Shown here: piece by piece, positions 24,926 through 33,292 of the stretch
Numbering within the stretch: the first letter of the stretch is position 1
Layout of the letters: the number at the start of each line of letters is the position of its first letter
From: Thalassobius sp965218685
GTDB taxonomy: Bacteria; Pseudomonadota; Alphaproteobacteria; Rhodobacterales; Rhodobacteraceae
Direction: 5' to 3'
Length of the DNA: 64,000 nucleotides
Assembly: GCF_965218685.1 (NCBI RefSeq)
Contig: NZ_OZ244657.1
Location: 62,001 to 126,000, forward strand
Program-made: the position numbers and the translations under genes
Notes under the pieces: generated by a model
Told to the model about the DNA's origin: nothing
Database searches by the model: none
Seen by the model: only the letters and a program-made list of their open reading frames with translations

Positions 24926-26272
24926 TTAGCTCATCAATTTGTGCACCAGTTGCGTCTGTCGCGCGATCAGGGCCTGGGTGTCGATCGTCACCACATGGCC
25001 ATCGCGCACGATCTGGCGTCCTTCGACGAAAAGATAGCGCACCTTTCGCGGCCCTGCCAATAACAAGGCGGCCGGATCCCAGCTGCCGGCGCTTTCCAGC
25101 CCAGAGGTGTCCCAAATGGCGATGTCAGCGCGTTTTCCGACGCTGATCTGGCCGCAATCGGGGCGGTTCAGCACCTCGGCGCCGCCGCGTGTCGCGATGC
25201 GCAGGGCCTCGCGGGCGCTCATTGCGTCGGCGCCTTTTGTAACCCGCTGCAACAGCATCGCCTGACGGGCCTCTTCCATCAGGTTCGAGCTGTCATTGCT
25301 GGCCGAACCATCGACCCCCAGTCCCACCGGCACGCCTGCATCCCGCATCGCGCGGACGGGGGCGATCCCGCTGCCCAGGCGACAGTTCGAGCAAGGGCAA
25401 TGCGCAACGCCCGTGCGAGTGCGGGCAAAAAGGTCAATCTCGGCCCCGTCCAGTTTCACGCAATGAGCATGCCAGACGTCATCGCCGGTCCAGCCCAGAT
25501 CCTCGGCGTATTGACCCGGGCGACAGCCAAATTTTTCCAGACTATAGGCGATATCCTCGTCGTTTTCGGCCAGATGGGTATGCAACATCACACCCTTGTC
25601 CCGCGCCAGCAGGGCGGCGTCGCGCATCAGCTCTCGGCTGACGGAAAAGGGCGAGCACGGGGCGATCCCAACGCGGGTCATCGCACCTTCAGAGGGATCA
25701 TGAAACGCGTCAACCACACGGATGCAGTCATTCAGGATGGCTTCTTCACGCTCGACCAGGCTGTCAGGGGGCAGACCGCCGTCGCTTTCGCCGATGCTCA
25801 TGGCCCCGCGCGTGGGGTGGAACCGCAAACCCAGTTCGCTGGCGGCGTGGATCGTGTCCTCCAGCCGTGCGCCGTTGGGATAAAGATACAGGTGATCCGA
25901 GCTGAGCGTGCAGCCAGACAGCGCCAGTTCCGCAAGACCGATCTGGGCCGACACGAACATTTCCTCAGGTCCGAACTGTGCCCAGATGGGATACAGCGTC
26001 TGAAGCCAGCCAAACAGCAACGCGTCCTGCCCACCGGGAACGGCGCGGGTCAGGGTTTGATACAGGTGGTGGTGCGTATTCACCAAACCGGGTGTCACAA
26101 CACAGCCGCGGGCCTCGACGATCTGACCGGCAGAGCTTAGGCCATGCCCGACAGCGGCGATCGAGCCATCGCGGATCAGGATATCAGCCCCGCGCAGCTC
26201 GGTTTCTGCATCGTCCATCGTCAGCAGATGGTCGGCGTTACGGATCAGGGTTTCGGTAAGGTTTGGCATCAT
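24926..26272 (-). CDS. Amidohydrolase, probable 8-oxoguanine deaminase
   Basis: 448 residues of the COG0402 amidohydrolases. Metal and active-site motifs: VNTHHHLYQT (about 64-73), LHTHLAENDED, WHAHCVKLD, and GLGVDGSASNDSSNLMEEARQ. The HCVKL / CPCSNCRLGSGIAP / SNLMEEAR pattern fits the 8-oxoguanine and isocytosine deaminase group (Pseudomonas Pa0142) and also distant triazine hydrolases such as AtzB; the first is the better guess. It would clear oxidised guanine base. Two tandem ATGs (26272, 26269) are possible starts. Confidence 0.72.
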   Translation of the reverse strand: MMPNLTETLIRNADHLLTMDDAETELRGADILIRDGSIAAVGHGLSSAGQIVEARGCVVTPGLVNTHHHLYQTLTRAVPGGQDALLFGWLQTLYPIWAQFGPEEMFVSAQIGLAELALSGCTLSSDHLYLYPNGARLEDTIHAASELGLRFHPTRGAMSIGESDGGLPPDSLVEREEAILNDCIRVVDAFHDPSEGAMTRVGIAPCSPFSVSRELMRDAALLARDKGVMLHTHLAENDEDIAYSLEKFGCRPGQYAEDLGWTGDDVWHAHCVKLDGAEIDLFARTRTGVAHCPCSNCRLGSGIAPVRAMRDAGVPVGLGVDGSASNDSSNLMEEARQAMLLQRVTKGADAMSAREALRIATRGGAEVLNRPDCGQISVGKRADIAIWDTSGLESAGSWDPAALLLAGPRKVRYLFVEGRQIVRDGHVVTIDTQALIARQTQLVHKLMS

Positions 26273-26374
26273 GTCACACTCGGGTCTGGCCCCTTTCGGT
26301 CAGAGTGTGACACGGCGCGACAGAAAGGGACAAAGGACTCGCGCCGTTATCCCAGTATGCTTACCCCGTTTCGG

Positions 26375-27166
26375 TCAATCAAGAGGCACATCGCGCAGAA
26401 TTTCCAGCGCCGCGTTGTGCTGTTCAACCCCGGCCGCGGCGATGGCGCGCCCGCCTTCATGCGCCGGGCGACCCTGCCAATCGGTCACGATCCCGCCCGC
26501 GGCCTGGATCAACGCGATGGGCGCCTGAATGTCATAGTTGGACAGGCCTGCCTCGATCACCAAGTCAATATGGCCCGCCGCAAGCAGCGCATAGGCATAG
26601 CAATCCATGCCATATCGGGTCAGCTTGCACTGGCTGGCGACTTTGTGAAACCCTTCGGCCTCGGGCTTGGTGCCGACCTCGGGGAAGGTCGTGAAAATTA
26701 TCGCCTCGGACAAGGGACGCGAGCCCATGGTGCGCAGTTCGCGATCCCCGTGAGGGCCCTGCATGGCGTGTTCGCCCAGACCGCCCCAGAACCGCTCGCC
26801 AATGTAAGGCTGATCGATCATCCCAAGAAATGGCCCCTTTTCATCCGAGGCCGCGATCAGCACGCCCCAGGTGGGCGTTCCGGACAAAAATCCACGCGTG
26901 CCGTCAATTGGGTCCAGAACCCAGGACACGCCGCTGGTGCCTGGGGTCGCGCCGAATTCCTCGCCGATGATCGCGTCATCAGGGCGCATTTTTGCCAAGA
27001 CCGCACGCATTGCCTTTTCGGCGGCGTGATCGCCCGCAGTGACAGGATCAAAACCCGTAGCCCATTTGTTTTCGGCCTGCAGGCCGGGCTGACGAAAATA
27101 GGGACGGATCGCCTCGCGCGCGGCGTCGGCCAAAGCATGAGCTGTCAAAAGAAGATCATCTTGCAT
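26375..27166 (-). CDS. Inositol-monophosphatase-family histidinol-phosphatase (HisN-like)
   Basis: 263 residues. Family motifs GEEFG (about 73-77), WVLDPIDGTRGFLSG (about 87-101) and YDIQAPIALIQAAGGIVTDW (about 212-231) with the usual metal-binding Glu and Asp residues. The TRGFLSG variant of the second motif is typical of HisN, the histidinol-phosphate phosphatase of histidine synthesis in alphaproteobacteria. The ATG at 27166 has AAGGA upstream; an in-frame TTG at 27184 is less likely. A separate SuhB-type paralogue lies at 48035. Confidence 0.82.
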   Translation of the reverse strand: MQDDLLLTAHALADAAREAIRPYFRQPGLQAENKWATGFDPVTAGDHAAEKAMRAVLAKMRPDDAIIGEEFGATPGTSGVSWVLDPIDGTRGFLSGTPTWGVLIAASDEKGPFLGMIDQPYIGERFWGGLGEHAMQGPHGDRELRTMGSRPLSEAIIFTTFPEVGTKPEAEGFHKVASQCKLTRYGMDCYAYALLAAGHIDLVIEAGLSNYDIQAPIALIQAAGGIVTDWQGRPAHEGGRAIAAAGVEQHNAALEILRDVPLD

Positions 27167-27233
27167 GTCGAGGTCCTTGACCAATCTTATCCATAGGGGC
27201 GCCCATTGCGCCTACACCAAGGACCCCGACGGC

Positions 27234-27605
27234 TCAAGCCGCGTTGGACATGGCCCGCGCCAGATCCAGAAGATGCCGCCGCTGCGGCGCCGGAATGGAA
27301 TAGTAAGCACGCAGCAGCTCTTGGGCTTCGCGTTTGTTGAATTTCTCGGTCTCCGTGCTGTCCGAACCGCCCTGCGCGGCCGTTTCGGTGTTCAGTTCTT
27401 CAAAGAGGTACTCGACGCTGACCTCAAGCGCCTGTGAAATCCGCCATAACCGTGACGCGCTGACCCGGTTGGCCCCGGTTTCGTATTTCTGAATTTGCTG
27501 GAACTTGGTTCCAACACTCTCGGCCAGTTGCTGTTGGGTCATCCCCATCATCCACCGGCGCTGACGAATGCGCATGCCCACATGCACATCGATTGGATGC
27601 GCCAT
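27234..27605 (-). CDS. XRE-family regulator (PraR/PhrR-like)
   Basis: 123 residues. Helix-turn-helix at about 12-65 (RIRQRRWMMGMTQQQLAESVG, split TKFQQIQKYETGANRVS) and a short helical C-terminus (KREAQELLRAYYSIPAPQRR). The opening MAHPIDVHVGMRIRQRR matches a group including rhizobial PraR/PhrR, which regulate surface or quorum-related traits; targets here are unknown. The ATG at 27605 has a clear AAAGGAG site. Single gene. Confidence 0.85.
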   Translation of the reverse strand: MAHPIDVHVGMRIRQRRWMMGMTQQQLAESVGTKFQQIQKYETGANRVSASRLWRISQALEVSVEYLFEELNTETAAQGGSDSTETEKFNKREAQELLRAYYSIPAPQRRHLLDLARAMSNAA

Positions 27606-27862
27606 TGTATTCGCTCCTTTCCACTCACATTTATCGCTTAAGCTGCACGAAACACACAACCCACTCGCCTTGCGATATTTTCACTGATGACAGCCGGGAG
27701 ACTATCACCAATTCCTAATTGAACAACTAAGCGATTGCCTCAAAGGGGAATTCTGTCGAACTTGCAGCACAAGCGCCGTGAAACTACGGTACGTCCTGCG
27801 ACCAAAGGGCCTATTTTTTCGCAGGTGCGCGCCTCGCATAACACTCGCAACCGGAGGGAAAA

Positions 27863-28822
27863 ATGCGCGCATTTCATATTTTCAAGGCAGGACAGAACCC
27901 CGAACTGACAGATCTTGAACTGCCCCAGCCCGGCCCGGGCCAATTGCGGCTGCGGATCAAGGCTTGCGGGTTGAATTTTGCCGATTTGCTGATGATCAAG
28001 GGCAAATATCAGGACACACCGCAGGCCCCCTTTACCATGGGCATGGAGGTTGGCGGCATCGTTGATGCCTTGGGCCCCGACACTGACGGCCCCGCCCTCG
28101 GCACACGCGTGGCGGTGTTTGGCGGTCAAGGCGGGCTGGCGGAATACGGCGTTTTCGATCTGAACCGCTGCGTCGAGATCCCCGACACCATGAGCTTCGA
28201 GGACGCCGCTGCCTTTCAGGTTGCCTATGGCACCAGCCATGTCGCCCTGGAACACCGCGCGCGGATGCAACCGGGCGAAACGCTGCTGGTCACCGGCGCG
28301 GCCGGTGGTGTGGGGCTGACGGCGGTTGAGATCGGCAAACTGATGGGTGCGACCGTGATTGCTTGCGCACGCGGAGCAGACAAGTTGCAGGTCGCCAAGG
28401 CCGCCGGCGCTGACCATCTGATCGACGCCAGGACCGAAGATATCCGGCAGGTTGTGCGCGATCTTGGCGGTGCGGATGTTGTCTATGACGCCGTGGGTGG
28501 CGAGCAATGGGAGGCCGCCTTTCGCGCCTGCAAACCCGAAGCCCGACTGCTTCCCATCGGCTTTGCCAGCGGAGATGTCCCGCAAATTCCAGCCAACCAC
28601 CTTTTGGTGAAAAACCTTACTGTCTTAGGGGTTTACTGGGGTGGCTACCTGAAATTCCGTCCCGAAGTGATCACCGACAGCCTGCGCACCATGCTGGGCT
28701 GGTACGAAGAAGGTAAGCTGAAGCCCCACGTCAGCCATGTCCTGCCGCTGGAGCAAGCCGCCGAAGGCCTGGAGCTGCTGCGCGCCCGCAAGTCCACGGG
28801 CAAAGTGGTGATCACGCCCTAA
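27863..28822 (+). CDS. Zinc-independent NADPH:quinone oxidoreductase (MDR family)
   Basis: 319 residues. GroES-like N-terminal part (1-120, MGMEVGGIVDALG), nucleotide-binding motif GAAGGVGLTAVEIG (about 146-159), and C-terminal EQAAEGLELLRARKSTGKVVI. No zinc-ligand cysteines, as in quinone/crotonyl-CoA-reductase-like members. CGGAGGG ribosome site before ATG 27863. The 257-bp upstream gap contains no other gene. The actual substrate (quinone, enone, enoyl-CoA) is not determinable. It converges on the LysR gene, 6 bp between stops. Confidence 0.88.
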   Translation: MRAFHIFKAGQNPELTDLELPQPGPGQLRLRIKACGLNFADLLMIKGKYQDTPQAPFTMGMEVGGIVDALGPDTDGPALGTRVAVFGGQGGLAEYGVFDLNRCVEIPDTMSFEDAAAFQVAYGTSHVALEHRARMQPGETLLVTGAAGGVGLTAVEIGKLMGATVIACARGADKLQVAKAAGADHLIDARTEDIRQVVRDLGGADVVYDAVGGEQWEAAFRACKPEARLLPIGFASGDVPQIPANHLLVKNLTVLGVYWGGYLKFRPEVITDSLRTMLGWYEEGKLKPHVSHVLPLEQAAEGLELLRARKSTGKVVITP

Positions 28823-28828
28823 GCGGCC

Positions 28829-29701
28829 TCACATCATCTGGTAGGACACGCGCAGCTGATCGGTGAGGTAATCCAGCACCTCGCCCTTCAGGCGTTTGCT
28901 GCCCTTCGCCGCTTGGTCGGACACGTACATGTTGATGTGCTGCGTCTCCAGTGCGGGCAAAACGCCGCCATGCTCGATCACCTCAAGATGCGCGGGTTCG
29001 GTGCCTGCGATCATGGTGTGGACGGCCAGATCGGCGCTGACCGTGGCCTCGATGGTGCGGTCGGATTCGGTTTCGACAGCAATTTCCCAATCAATGTCGG
29101 TGCCTTCCAGCGCCGCAATCGCGCCCAGGCGAAAAATACAGTGCCGCCCGAATGCGAGCCGAAGCGGGCGCTGTTTCCACGCATGCCCCCCCGGCGCGCC
29201 AATCCAGCACAAAGGCTTGGTGGTCAGGGTTTCGCCACCCGCCCCGACCTCGGATTCGGTGGTCAGAATCACGTCACATTCGCCGTTTTGGTGCTGCGCC
29301 ATCAGATCGCGCGTATTCGACGAGATCAGATGCACCTTCATCCGCGGGAACTGGTGACTAAAGCGCTGCAGCACCTGCGGGACGGCCGGATAGACGATGT
29401 CATGCGGCACGCCCAGGGTCAGCTCGCCCTCGAAAACCTGGTCGGTCATGCGAGCCATCACCTCGTCGTTCAGATCGACCATGCGGCGCGCATAGCTGCG
29501 CAATTGCTCGCCTGCCGCTGTCAGGGCAATAGTTCGGTTCGAGCGGTCCAGCAATTGCTGGCCCAGCAACTCTTCCAGCCGTTTGAGCTGCATCGAGACA
29601 GCCGATTGCGTCAGGTTCAACGCCCCGGCCGCCCGCGTCACCCCGCCCAGATCGGCCACGGCCACGAAAGAGCGCAGGGTCGTTACATCCAAATTCCGCA
29701 T
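28829..29701 (-). CDS. LysR-family transcriptional regulator
   Basis: 290 residues. N-terminal winged helix-turn-helix (about 5-64, GVTRAAGALNLTQSAVSMQLKR) and a LysR substrate-binding domain (about 90-285). Divergent from the DUF1127 gene at 29823; the spacer holds ATTCAT-N7-ATGAAT, a T-N11-A type LysR box. The likely target is that gene and/or its own promoter. Effector unknown. Confidence 0.88.
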   Translation of the reverse strand: MRNLDVTTLRSFVAVADLGGVTRAAGALNLTQSAVSMQLKRLEELLGQQLLDRSNRTIALTAAGEQLRSYARRMVDLNDEVMARMTDQVFEGELTLGVPHDIVYPAVPQVLQRFSHQFPRMKVHLISSNTRDLMAQHQNGECDVILTTESEVGAGGETLTTKPLCWIGAPGGHAWKQRPLRLAFGRHCIFRLGAIAALEGTDIDWEIAVETESDRTIEATVSADLAVHTMIAGTEPAHLEVIEHGGVLPALETQHINMYVSDQAAKGSKRLKGEVLDYLTDQLRVSYQMM

Positions 29702-29735
29702 ATCATCACCAACCTTGATGCTTCATCTAATAAAC

Positions 29736-29754
29736 ATTCATTTCCAATATGAAT
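29736..29754. promoter_or_regulatory. LysR-type box ATTCAT-N7-ATGAAT
   Basis: Perfect 6-bp arms around a 7-bp spacer in the 121-bp gap between divergent lysR and DUF1127 genes. A second dyad of equal spacing, CATCA-N7-TGATG, is at 29771-29787, 35 bp on. Confidence 0.55.
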
Positions 29755-29822
29755 CACACTGCGTCATATACATCAACATAAATGATGAAAAGTCCACCAA
29801 GCATCACGAAGGAAGGTCAGCT

Positions 29823-30041
29823 ATGTTTACTCTCATCTCTTCTCACCGCGCCACGCTGCCCCGTGCCAGCCGTCCGTCGCTGATGGCCCGCGTTCTGGGG
29901 GCGCTCAGCCTGCATCGCCAGCGTCAGCGCCTTGCCCAGTTGGACGACGCCATGCTGCGTGACATCGGCCTGACCCGTGCCCAAGCGAACAAAGAGGCCG
30001 CCCGCCCCGTGTGGGACGCCCCCACGCATTGGCAAGGCTAA
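29823..30041 (+). CDS. DUF1127 (YjiS-like) small protein
   Basis: 72 residues, basic. C-terminal DUF1127 motif LAQLDDAMLRDIGLTRAQANKEA (in two parts, about 40-62), preceded by an amphipathic segment. Proteins of this family are small, Arg-rich and linked in alphaproteobacteria to phosphate/carbon metabolism and RNA turnover; the function here is open. AAGGAAGG 6 nt before ATG 29823; the frame upstream to 29583 is the lysR shadow. Divergent from the LysR gene. Confidence 0.88.
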   Translation: MFTLISSHRATLPRASRPSLMARVLGALSLHRQRQRLAQLDDAMLRDIGLTRAQANKEAARPVWDAPTHWQG

Positions 30042-30056
30042 CTCAAATTAAAGCAG

Positions 30057-30080
30057 TTTCGGCGCGATTTCGCGCCGGAA
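30057..30080. other. Hairpin after the DUF1127 gene
   Basis: TTTCGGCGCG (30057-30066), loop ATTT, CGCGCCGGAA (30071-30080): a 10-bp stem with one G-T pair, 15 bp past the stop. No T-tract follows on the plus strand, so termination is uncertain. Confidence 0.5.
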
Positions 30081-30163
30081 AACCTTGAAAAACCACCCGT
30101 TGTCACCGATATTTTAGCCAAGCCCGCGCGAACGGGCATCAGTTTCACCTTTCGGAGGCTTTT

Positions 30164-30901
30164 ATGGCTGAATTCAACACGATGCGAGCGGCGGCCGGAA
30201 CCCGCACCGCTGAAATCGACGCTGGGCTGCGCGCCCACATGAACAAGGTCTACGGGACCATGTCTATCGGCATGCTGCTGACTTTTGCAGTGGCTTGGGC
30301 CGTGGGCACCTCGCCTGCGCTGCTGGGCGTGTTCCGCGACCCCATGACCCTGCAACCCAACATTCTGGGTTGGATTGTCATGTTCGCCCCGCTGATCATG
30401 GTCTTTGCTTTCGGCGCCGCCATCAACCGCCTGTCGGCAGCCGGGGCGCAGCTGTTCTTCTACGCTTTTGCGTCCGTCATGGGTCTGTCCCTGGCCTGGA
30501 TTTTCGTGGCCTTCACCGGCTTCTCGATCGCCCAGGTGTTCCTGGTTACCTCGATCGCCTTCGCAGGCCTGTCGCTGGTAGGCTACACCACCAAGAAGGA
30601 CCTGTCCGGCATGGGCACCTTCCTGATCATGGGTGTGATCGGTCTGATCGTGGCTTCGATCATCAACATCTTCCTGGGCTCGCCCGCGATCATGTTCGCG
30701 ATCTCGATCCTGGGTGTGCTGATCTTTGCCGGTCTGACCGCCTATGACACGCAGAACATCAAGAACACCTACCTGGCCCACGCACAGCATGGCGATCAGG
30801 AATGGCTGGGTAAGGCCGCCATCATGGGCGCACTGAACCTGTATCTGGACTTCATCAACATGTTCATGTTCCTGCTGCAGCTGCTGGGCAACCGCGAATA
30901 A
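30164..30901 (+). CDS. BAX-inhibitor-1/YccA-family membrane protein
   Basis: 245 residues with seven hydrophobic segments from about residue 25 on. BI-1 family signatures: an N-terminal cytoplasmic arm with MNKVYGTMSIGMLLTFAVAW (26-45), and C-terminal ILIFAGLTAYDTQNIKNTYL in two parts (about 185-205), including the conserved Asp pair region thought to sense pH or leak Ca2+. Inner membrane. In E. coli YccA modulates FtsH. TTTCGGAGG ribosome site before ATG 30164. Ends in a strong bidirectional terminator. Confidence 0.9.
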   Translation: MAEFNTMRAAAGTRTAEIDAGLRAHMNKVYGTMSIGMLLTFAVAWAVGTSPALLGVFRDPMTLQPNILGWIVMFAPLIMVFAFGAAINRLSAAGAQLFFYAFASVMGLSLAWIFVAFTGFSIAQVFLVTSIAFAGLSLVGYTTKKDLSGMGTFLIMGVIGLIVASIINIFLGSPAIMFAISILGVLIFAGLTAYDTQNIKNTYLAHAQHGDQEWLGKAAIMGALNLYLDFINMFMFLLQLLGNRE

Positions 30902-30923
30902 GCGATACTGCCAGACAAACGAA

Positions 30924-30953
30924 AAGGGCCGGTCACTGCGACCGGCCCTTTTT
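30924..30953. terminator. Bidirectional rho-independent terminator
   Basis: AA-GGGCCGGTC (30926-30934), loop ACTGC, GACCGGCCC (30940-30948), TTTTT. A-tract on one side and T-tract on the other let it serve both the BI-1 gene (+) and the VIT1-type gene (-), whose stop is at 30956. Confidence 0.9.
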
Positions 30954-30955
30954 CG

Positions 30956-31642
30956 TTAGATAAGCACCTCGAACAGCTGCCCCACCCCTGAGGTGATGCC
31001 CATGGCCACGCTGCCCCAGAACAGCACCCGCACCACGGCAGGCAGGACCTGCGCACCGCCCAGACGCGCGCCAGTGCCCCCCAGCAGCGTCAGCGCCAGC
31101 AGGGTCATCGCGGCCACGACCCAAACCACCGACTGCCCCGGGGCCAGTACCGCACCCGCCAAGGGAATCGAGGCCCCCATAGCAAATGCCACACCCGAGG
31201 CCACAGCTGCCTGCAGCGGCTGAGAGCTGGCCAACTCGGTCAGGCCAAGTTCCTCGCGGGCATGGGCGTCCAGCGCGTCATGGGCGGTCAGTTGCAGGGC
31301 AACTTCACGGGCGATCTTGCGATCCACGCCGCGCGCAATCAGGCCATCTGCCAGCTCGCCCAGTTCGTAAATCGGGTTTTCTTCCAGCGCTTTGCGTTCC
31401 CGTTCCAGATCCGCAGCCTCGATATCCGACTGGGCCGAAACCGAGACATATTCCCCCGCCGCCATCGAAAACGCCCCCGCCGAAAGCCCGGCCAGCCCCG
31501 TCAGCAGCAACCCCGAGCGGTCCACCCCCGCAGCGGCAACCCCGACCAGCAGGCTGGCCGTGGACAAGATGCCGTCATTGGCGCCCAAAATGGCAGCGCG
31601 CAACCAGCCGGATCGGTTGATGAAATGGCCCTCTTTAGGCAT
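30956..31642 (-). CDS. VIT1/CCC1-family Fe/Mn transporter
   Basis: 228 residues. Family opening with LRAAILGANDGILSTASLLVG (two parts, about 14-34), a helix with AGAFSMAAGEYVSVSAQSD (about 55-73), a charged cytoplasmic metal-binding loop (about 75-145), and three C-terminal membrane segments. VIT/CCC1 proteins move Fe2+ or Mn2+ out of the cytosol. Single gene converging on BI-1 through a shared terminator. Confidence 0.88.
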   Translation of the reverse strand: MPKEGHFINRSGWLRAAILGANDGILSTASLLVGVAAAGVDRSGLLLTGLAGLSAGAFSMAAGEYVSVSAQSDIEAADLERERKALEENPIYELGELADGLIARGVDRKIAREVALQLTAHDALDAHAREELGLTELASSQPLQAAVASGVAFAMGASIPLAGAVLAPGQSVVWVVAAMTLLALTLLGGTGARLGGAQVLPAVVRVLFWGSVAMGITSGVGQLFEVLI

Positions 31643-31688
31643 GGGGACGGCTCCTGCGATGCATTTGCATATGCCCTAAGACGCGAAA

Positions 31689-31708
31689 GGCCACGCAATC
31701 GCGTGGCC
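31689..31708 (-). terminator. Hairpin after rpmG
   Basis: GGCCACGC (31689-31696), loop AATC, GCGTGGCC (31701-31708), 27 bp past the rpmG stop; on the minus strand followed by TTTCGC. Confidence 0.65.
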
Positions 31709-31735
31709 CAAAGCGTCATACGGAAAGGGGATCAA

Positions 31736-31903
31736 TTACTTGATCTTGCCTTCCTTATACTCGACGTGCTTGCGCGCGACGGGGTCGTATTTACGCACAA
31801 CCATTTTTTCGGTCATGGTCTTTGCGTTCTTTTTGGTCACGTAGAAGTGGCCCGTGTCTGCGGTCGAGTTCAGACGGATTTTGATAGTTGCCGGCTTCGC
31901 CAT
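31736..31903 (-). CDS. rpmG: 50S ribosomal protein L33
   Basis: 55 residues, starting MAKPATIKIRLNSTADTGHF, with FYVTKKNAKTMTEKMVVRKYDP and ending KHVEYKEGKIK. A large-subunit protein near the E site. It lacks the paired CxxC motifs, so it is the zinc-free form. Start at 31903 preceded by GGAG. Single gene with its own hairpin terminator; promoter presumably in 31904-32046. Confidence 0.95.
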   Translation of the reverse strand: MAKPATIKIRLNSTADTGHFYVTKKNAKTMTEKMVVRKYDPVARKHVEYKEGKIK

Positions 31904-32046
31904 ATTAAAACTCCGTTCATCGGTTTACGAGGCAGTCGGGCCGCCCGTGGAATCCTTGAAGCCTGCCTTTTAAGGGTTATGGGGCCCGAGTCAACCGATA
32001 TTCTGCGCGCCCTTTGCATTCGGGGGCGCTTTGACGAAAGCCGGGG

Positions 32047-32772
32047 CTACAGCGCGGGTTTTCCCATCGCCTGGTGGATGCCGGAAACCTTGTCATCGGA
32101 CAGGCCCAGGGCGCTGGCAAGGCCGGAAAGATATTGTTTTTCCGGATCGGTATTCACAGTGATCGCCATCAGCGCGGCCGAATAGACCTGCGCCTTGGCG
32201 GCCTCTCCGGTTTCGGTGGCCAGACCATTCACATCAATGGGGGCGTCCAGTTCCGAGGTTACAAAGGCGACCTCCTCTTCGCTGGCCTCGCTCAGGTGCT
32301 CCAGGATCTTGGCGCGCTCTTCGGCGTCAATCTCGCCGTCGGCTTTGGCGGCCTGGATCATGGCCCGGATCATGAGGCGAGCGTTTTCCTCGGCCATCAC
32401 ACCGATGGGGGTGCCGGCGGTCATTGCCTCGAACAAAGAGGACATACCGCCTGCGCCTGCGGTCGCAGCGCCAGTCATCGCTGACATCAGCCCGGCCATG
32501 CCGGCCTCGGCCGCCTCCGAGGCGCCCTTGGTCTGCGCCCCGAACATACCCATCATGTTTTCCAGCGCGTCCTTGCCCGCGGTCATCCCCATTTTTCCGG
32601 CCATTTCCTCCATCTGGGTGTTCATCTGCGCCATTGGGCTGTCATCACCGCCGGTCATCTTTTTCATGGCGTCCTGCACACCTTCCATCCCGCCCATCTG
32701 ACGAAACTTGTCCACGCCGCGCGCTGCAGCAAAGCCAACGGCTAGGGTCGCAAGGGTTCTTACAAAGCTCAT
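32047..32772 (-). CDS. DUF533 (YebE-like) membrane-associated TerB-like protein
   Basis: 241 residues. N-terminal hydrophobic helix (about 1-20), a Met/Gly/Ala-rich low-complexity linker (about 25-125), and a C-terminal acidic helical domain (MIRAMIQAAKADGEIDAEER, about 133-152; SGLASALGLSDDKV, about 217-230) that resembles TerB/DjlA N-terminal domains. Known as DUF533, inner membrane, role unknown, in E. coli (yebE) part of the envelope-stress regulon. Start ATG 32772 with GGAGAT just upstream. TerB-like folds are linked with TelA-type proteins, one of which is encoded 8 kb away. Confidence 0.85.
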   Translation of the reverse strand: MSFVRTLATLAVGFAAARGVDKFRQMGGMEGVQDAMKKMTGGDDSPMAQMNTQMEEMAGKMGMTAGKDALENMMGMFGAQTKGASEAAEAGMAGLMSAMTGAATAGAGGMSSLFEAMTAGTPIGVMAEENARLMIRAMIQAAKADGEIDAEERAKILEHLSEASEEEVAFVTSELDAPIDVNGLATETGEAAKAQVYSAALMAITVNTDPEKQYLSGLASALGLSDDKVSGIHQAMGKPAL

Positions 32773-32864
32773 GAGGGGATCTCCGGTGTTCTGTTACGTT
32801 GCGTCCATTTTGCGACCTAGCCTGCAGCGCGCCAAGCTTTTTCCGAGAAATTTGGGCAATTTAT

Positions 32865-33261
32865 GCGCGGAGAGCCTGTAAGCCGGATTCTGTCCGGGCG
32901 CTTGCGCACCCTGGATGACCATTCTTCTAAACGCGCTGTTACCAACGCGCCTCTAGCTGCCAACCCGGGCCTCTGGGTCAAAGCGTACCCTGCGGTGATA
33001 TCGGGCAAGCCCGATCAACCCCGCGCGAGGCCCCTATTCGGCATTGCTCCGGGTGGGGCTTGCCGTGCCGGTCCTGTTACCAGTCCCGCGGTGAGCTCTT
33101 ACCTCACCGTTTCACCCTTACCCAGCACGCTGGGCGGTCTGTTTTCTGTGGCGCTTTCCCTGGGGTTGCCCCCGCCGGGCGTTACCCGGCACCCTTGCCT
33201 TGTGGAGTCCGGACTTTCCTCCTGCGTCTTGCGACACAAGCGGCCATCCAGCTCTCCGCGC
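32865..33261 (-). ncRNA. rnpB: RNase P RNA
   Basis: Catalytic RNA that cleaves tRNA 5' leaders. On the minus strand it begins GCGCGGAGAGCTGGATGGCC, has the conserved P4 region GAGGAAAGTCCGGACTCC at about 33205-33225, and ends with ACAGAATCCGGCTTACAGG near 32875-32895. The first and last 11 nt (GCGCGGAGAGC / GCTCTCCGCGC) pair perfectly as helix P1, which sets the ends. About 397 nt, normal for a type A alphaproteobacterial RNase P RNA. Confidence 0.96.
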
Positions 33262-33292
33262 TGGGATCACTTAGGCGTTGGAAAGGGTCCGG

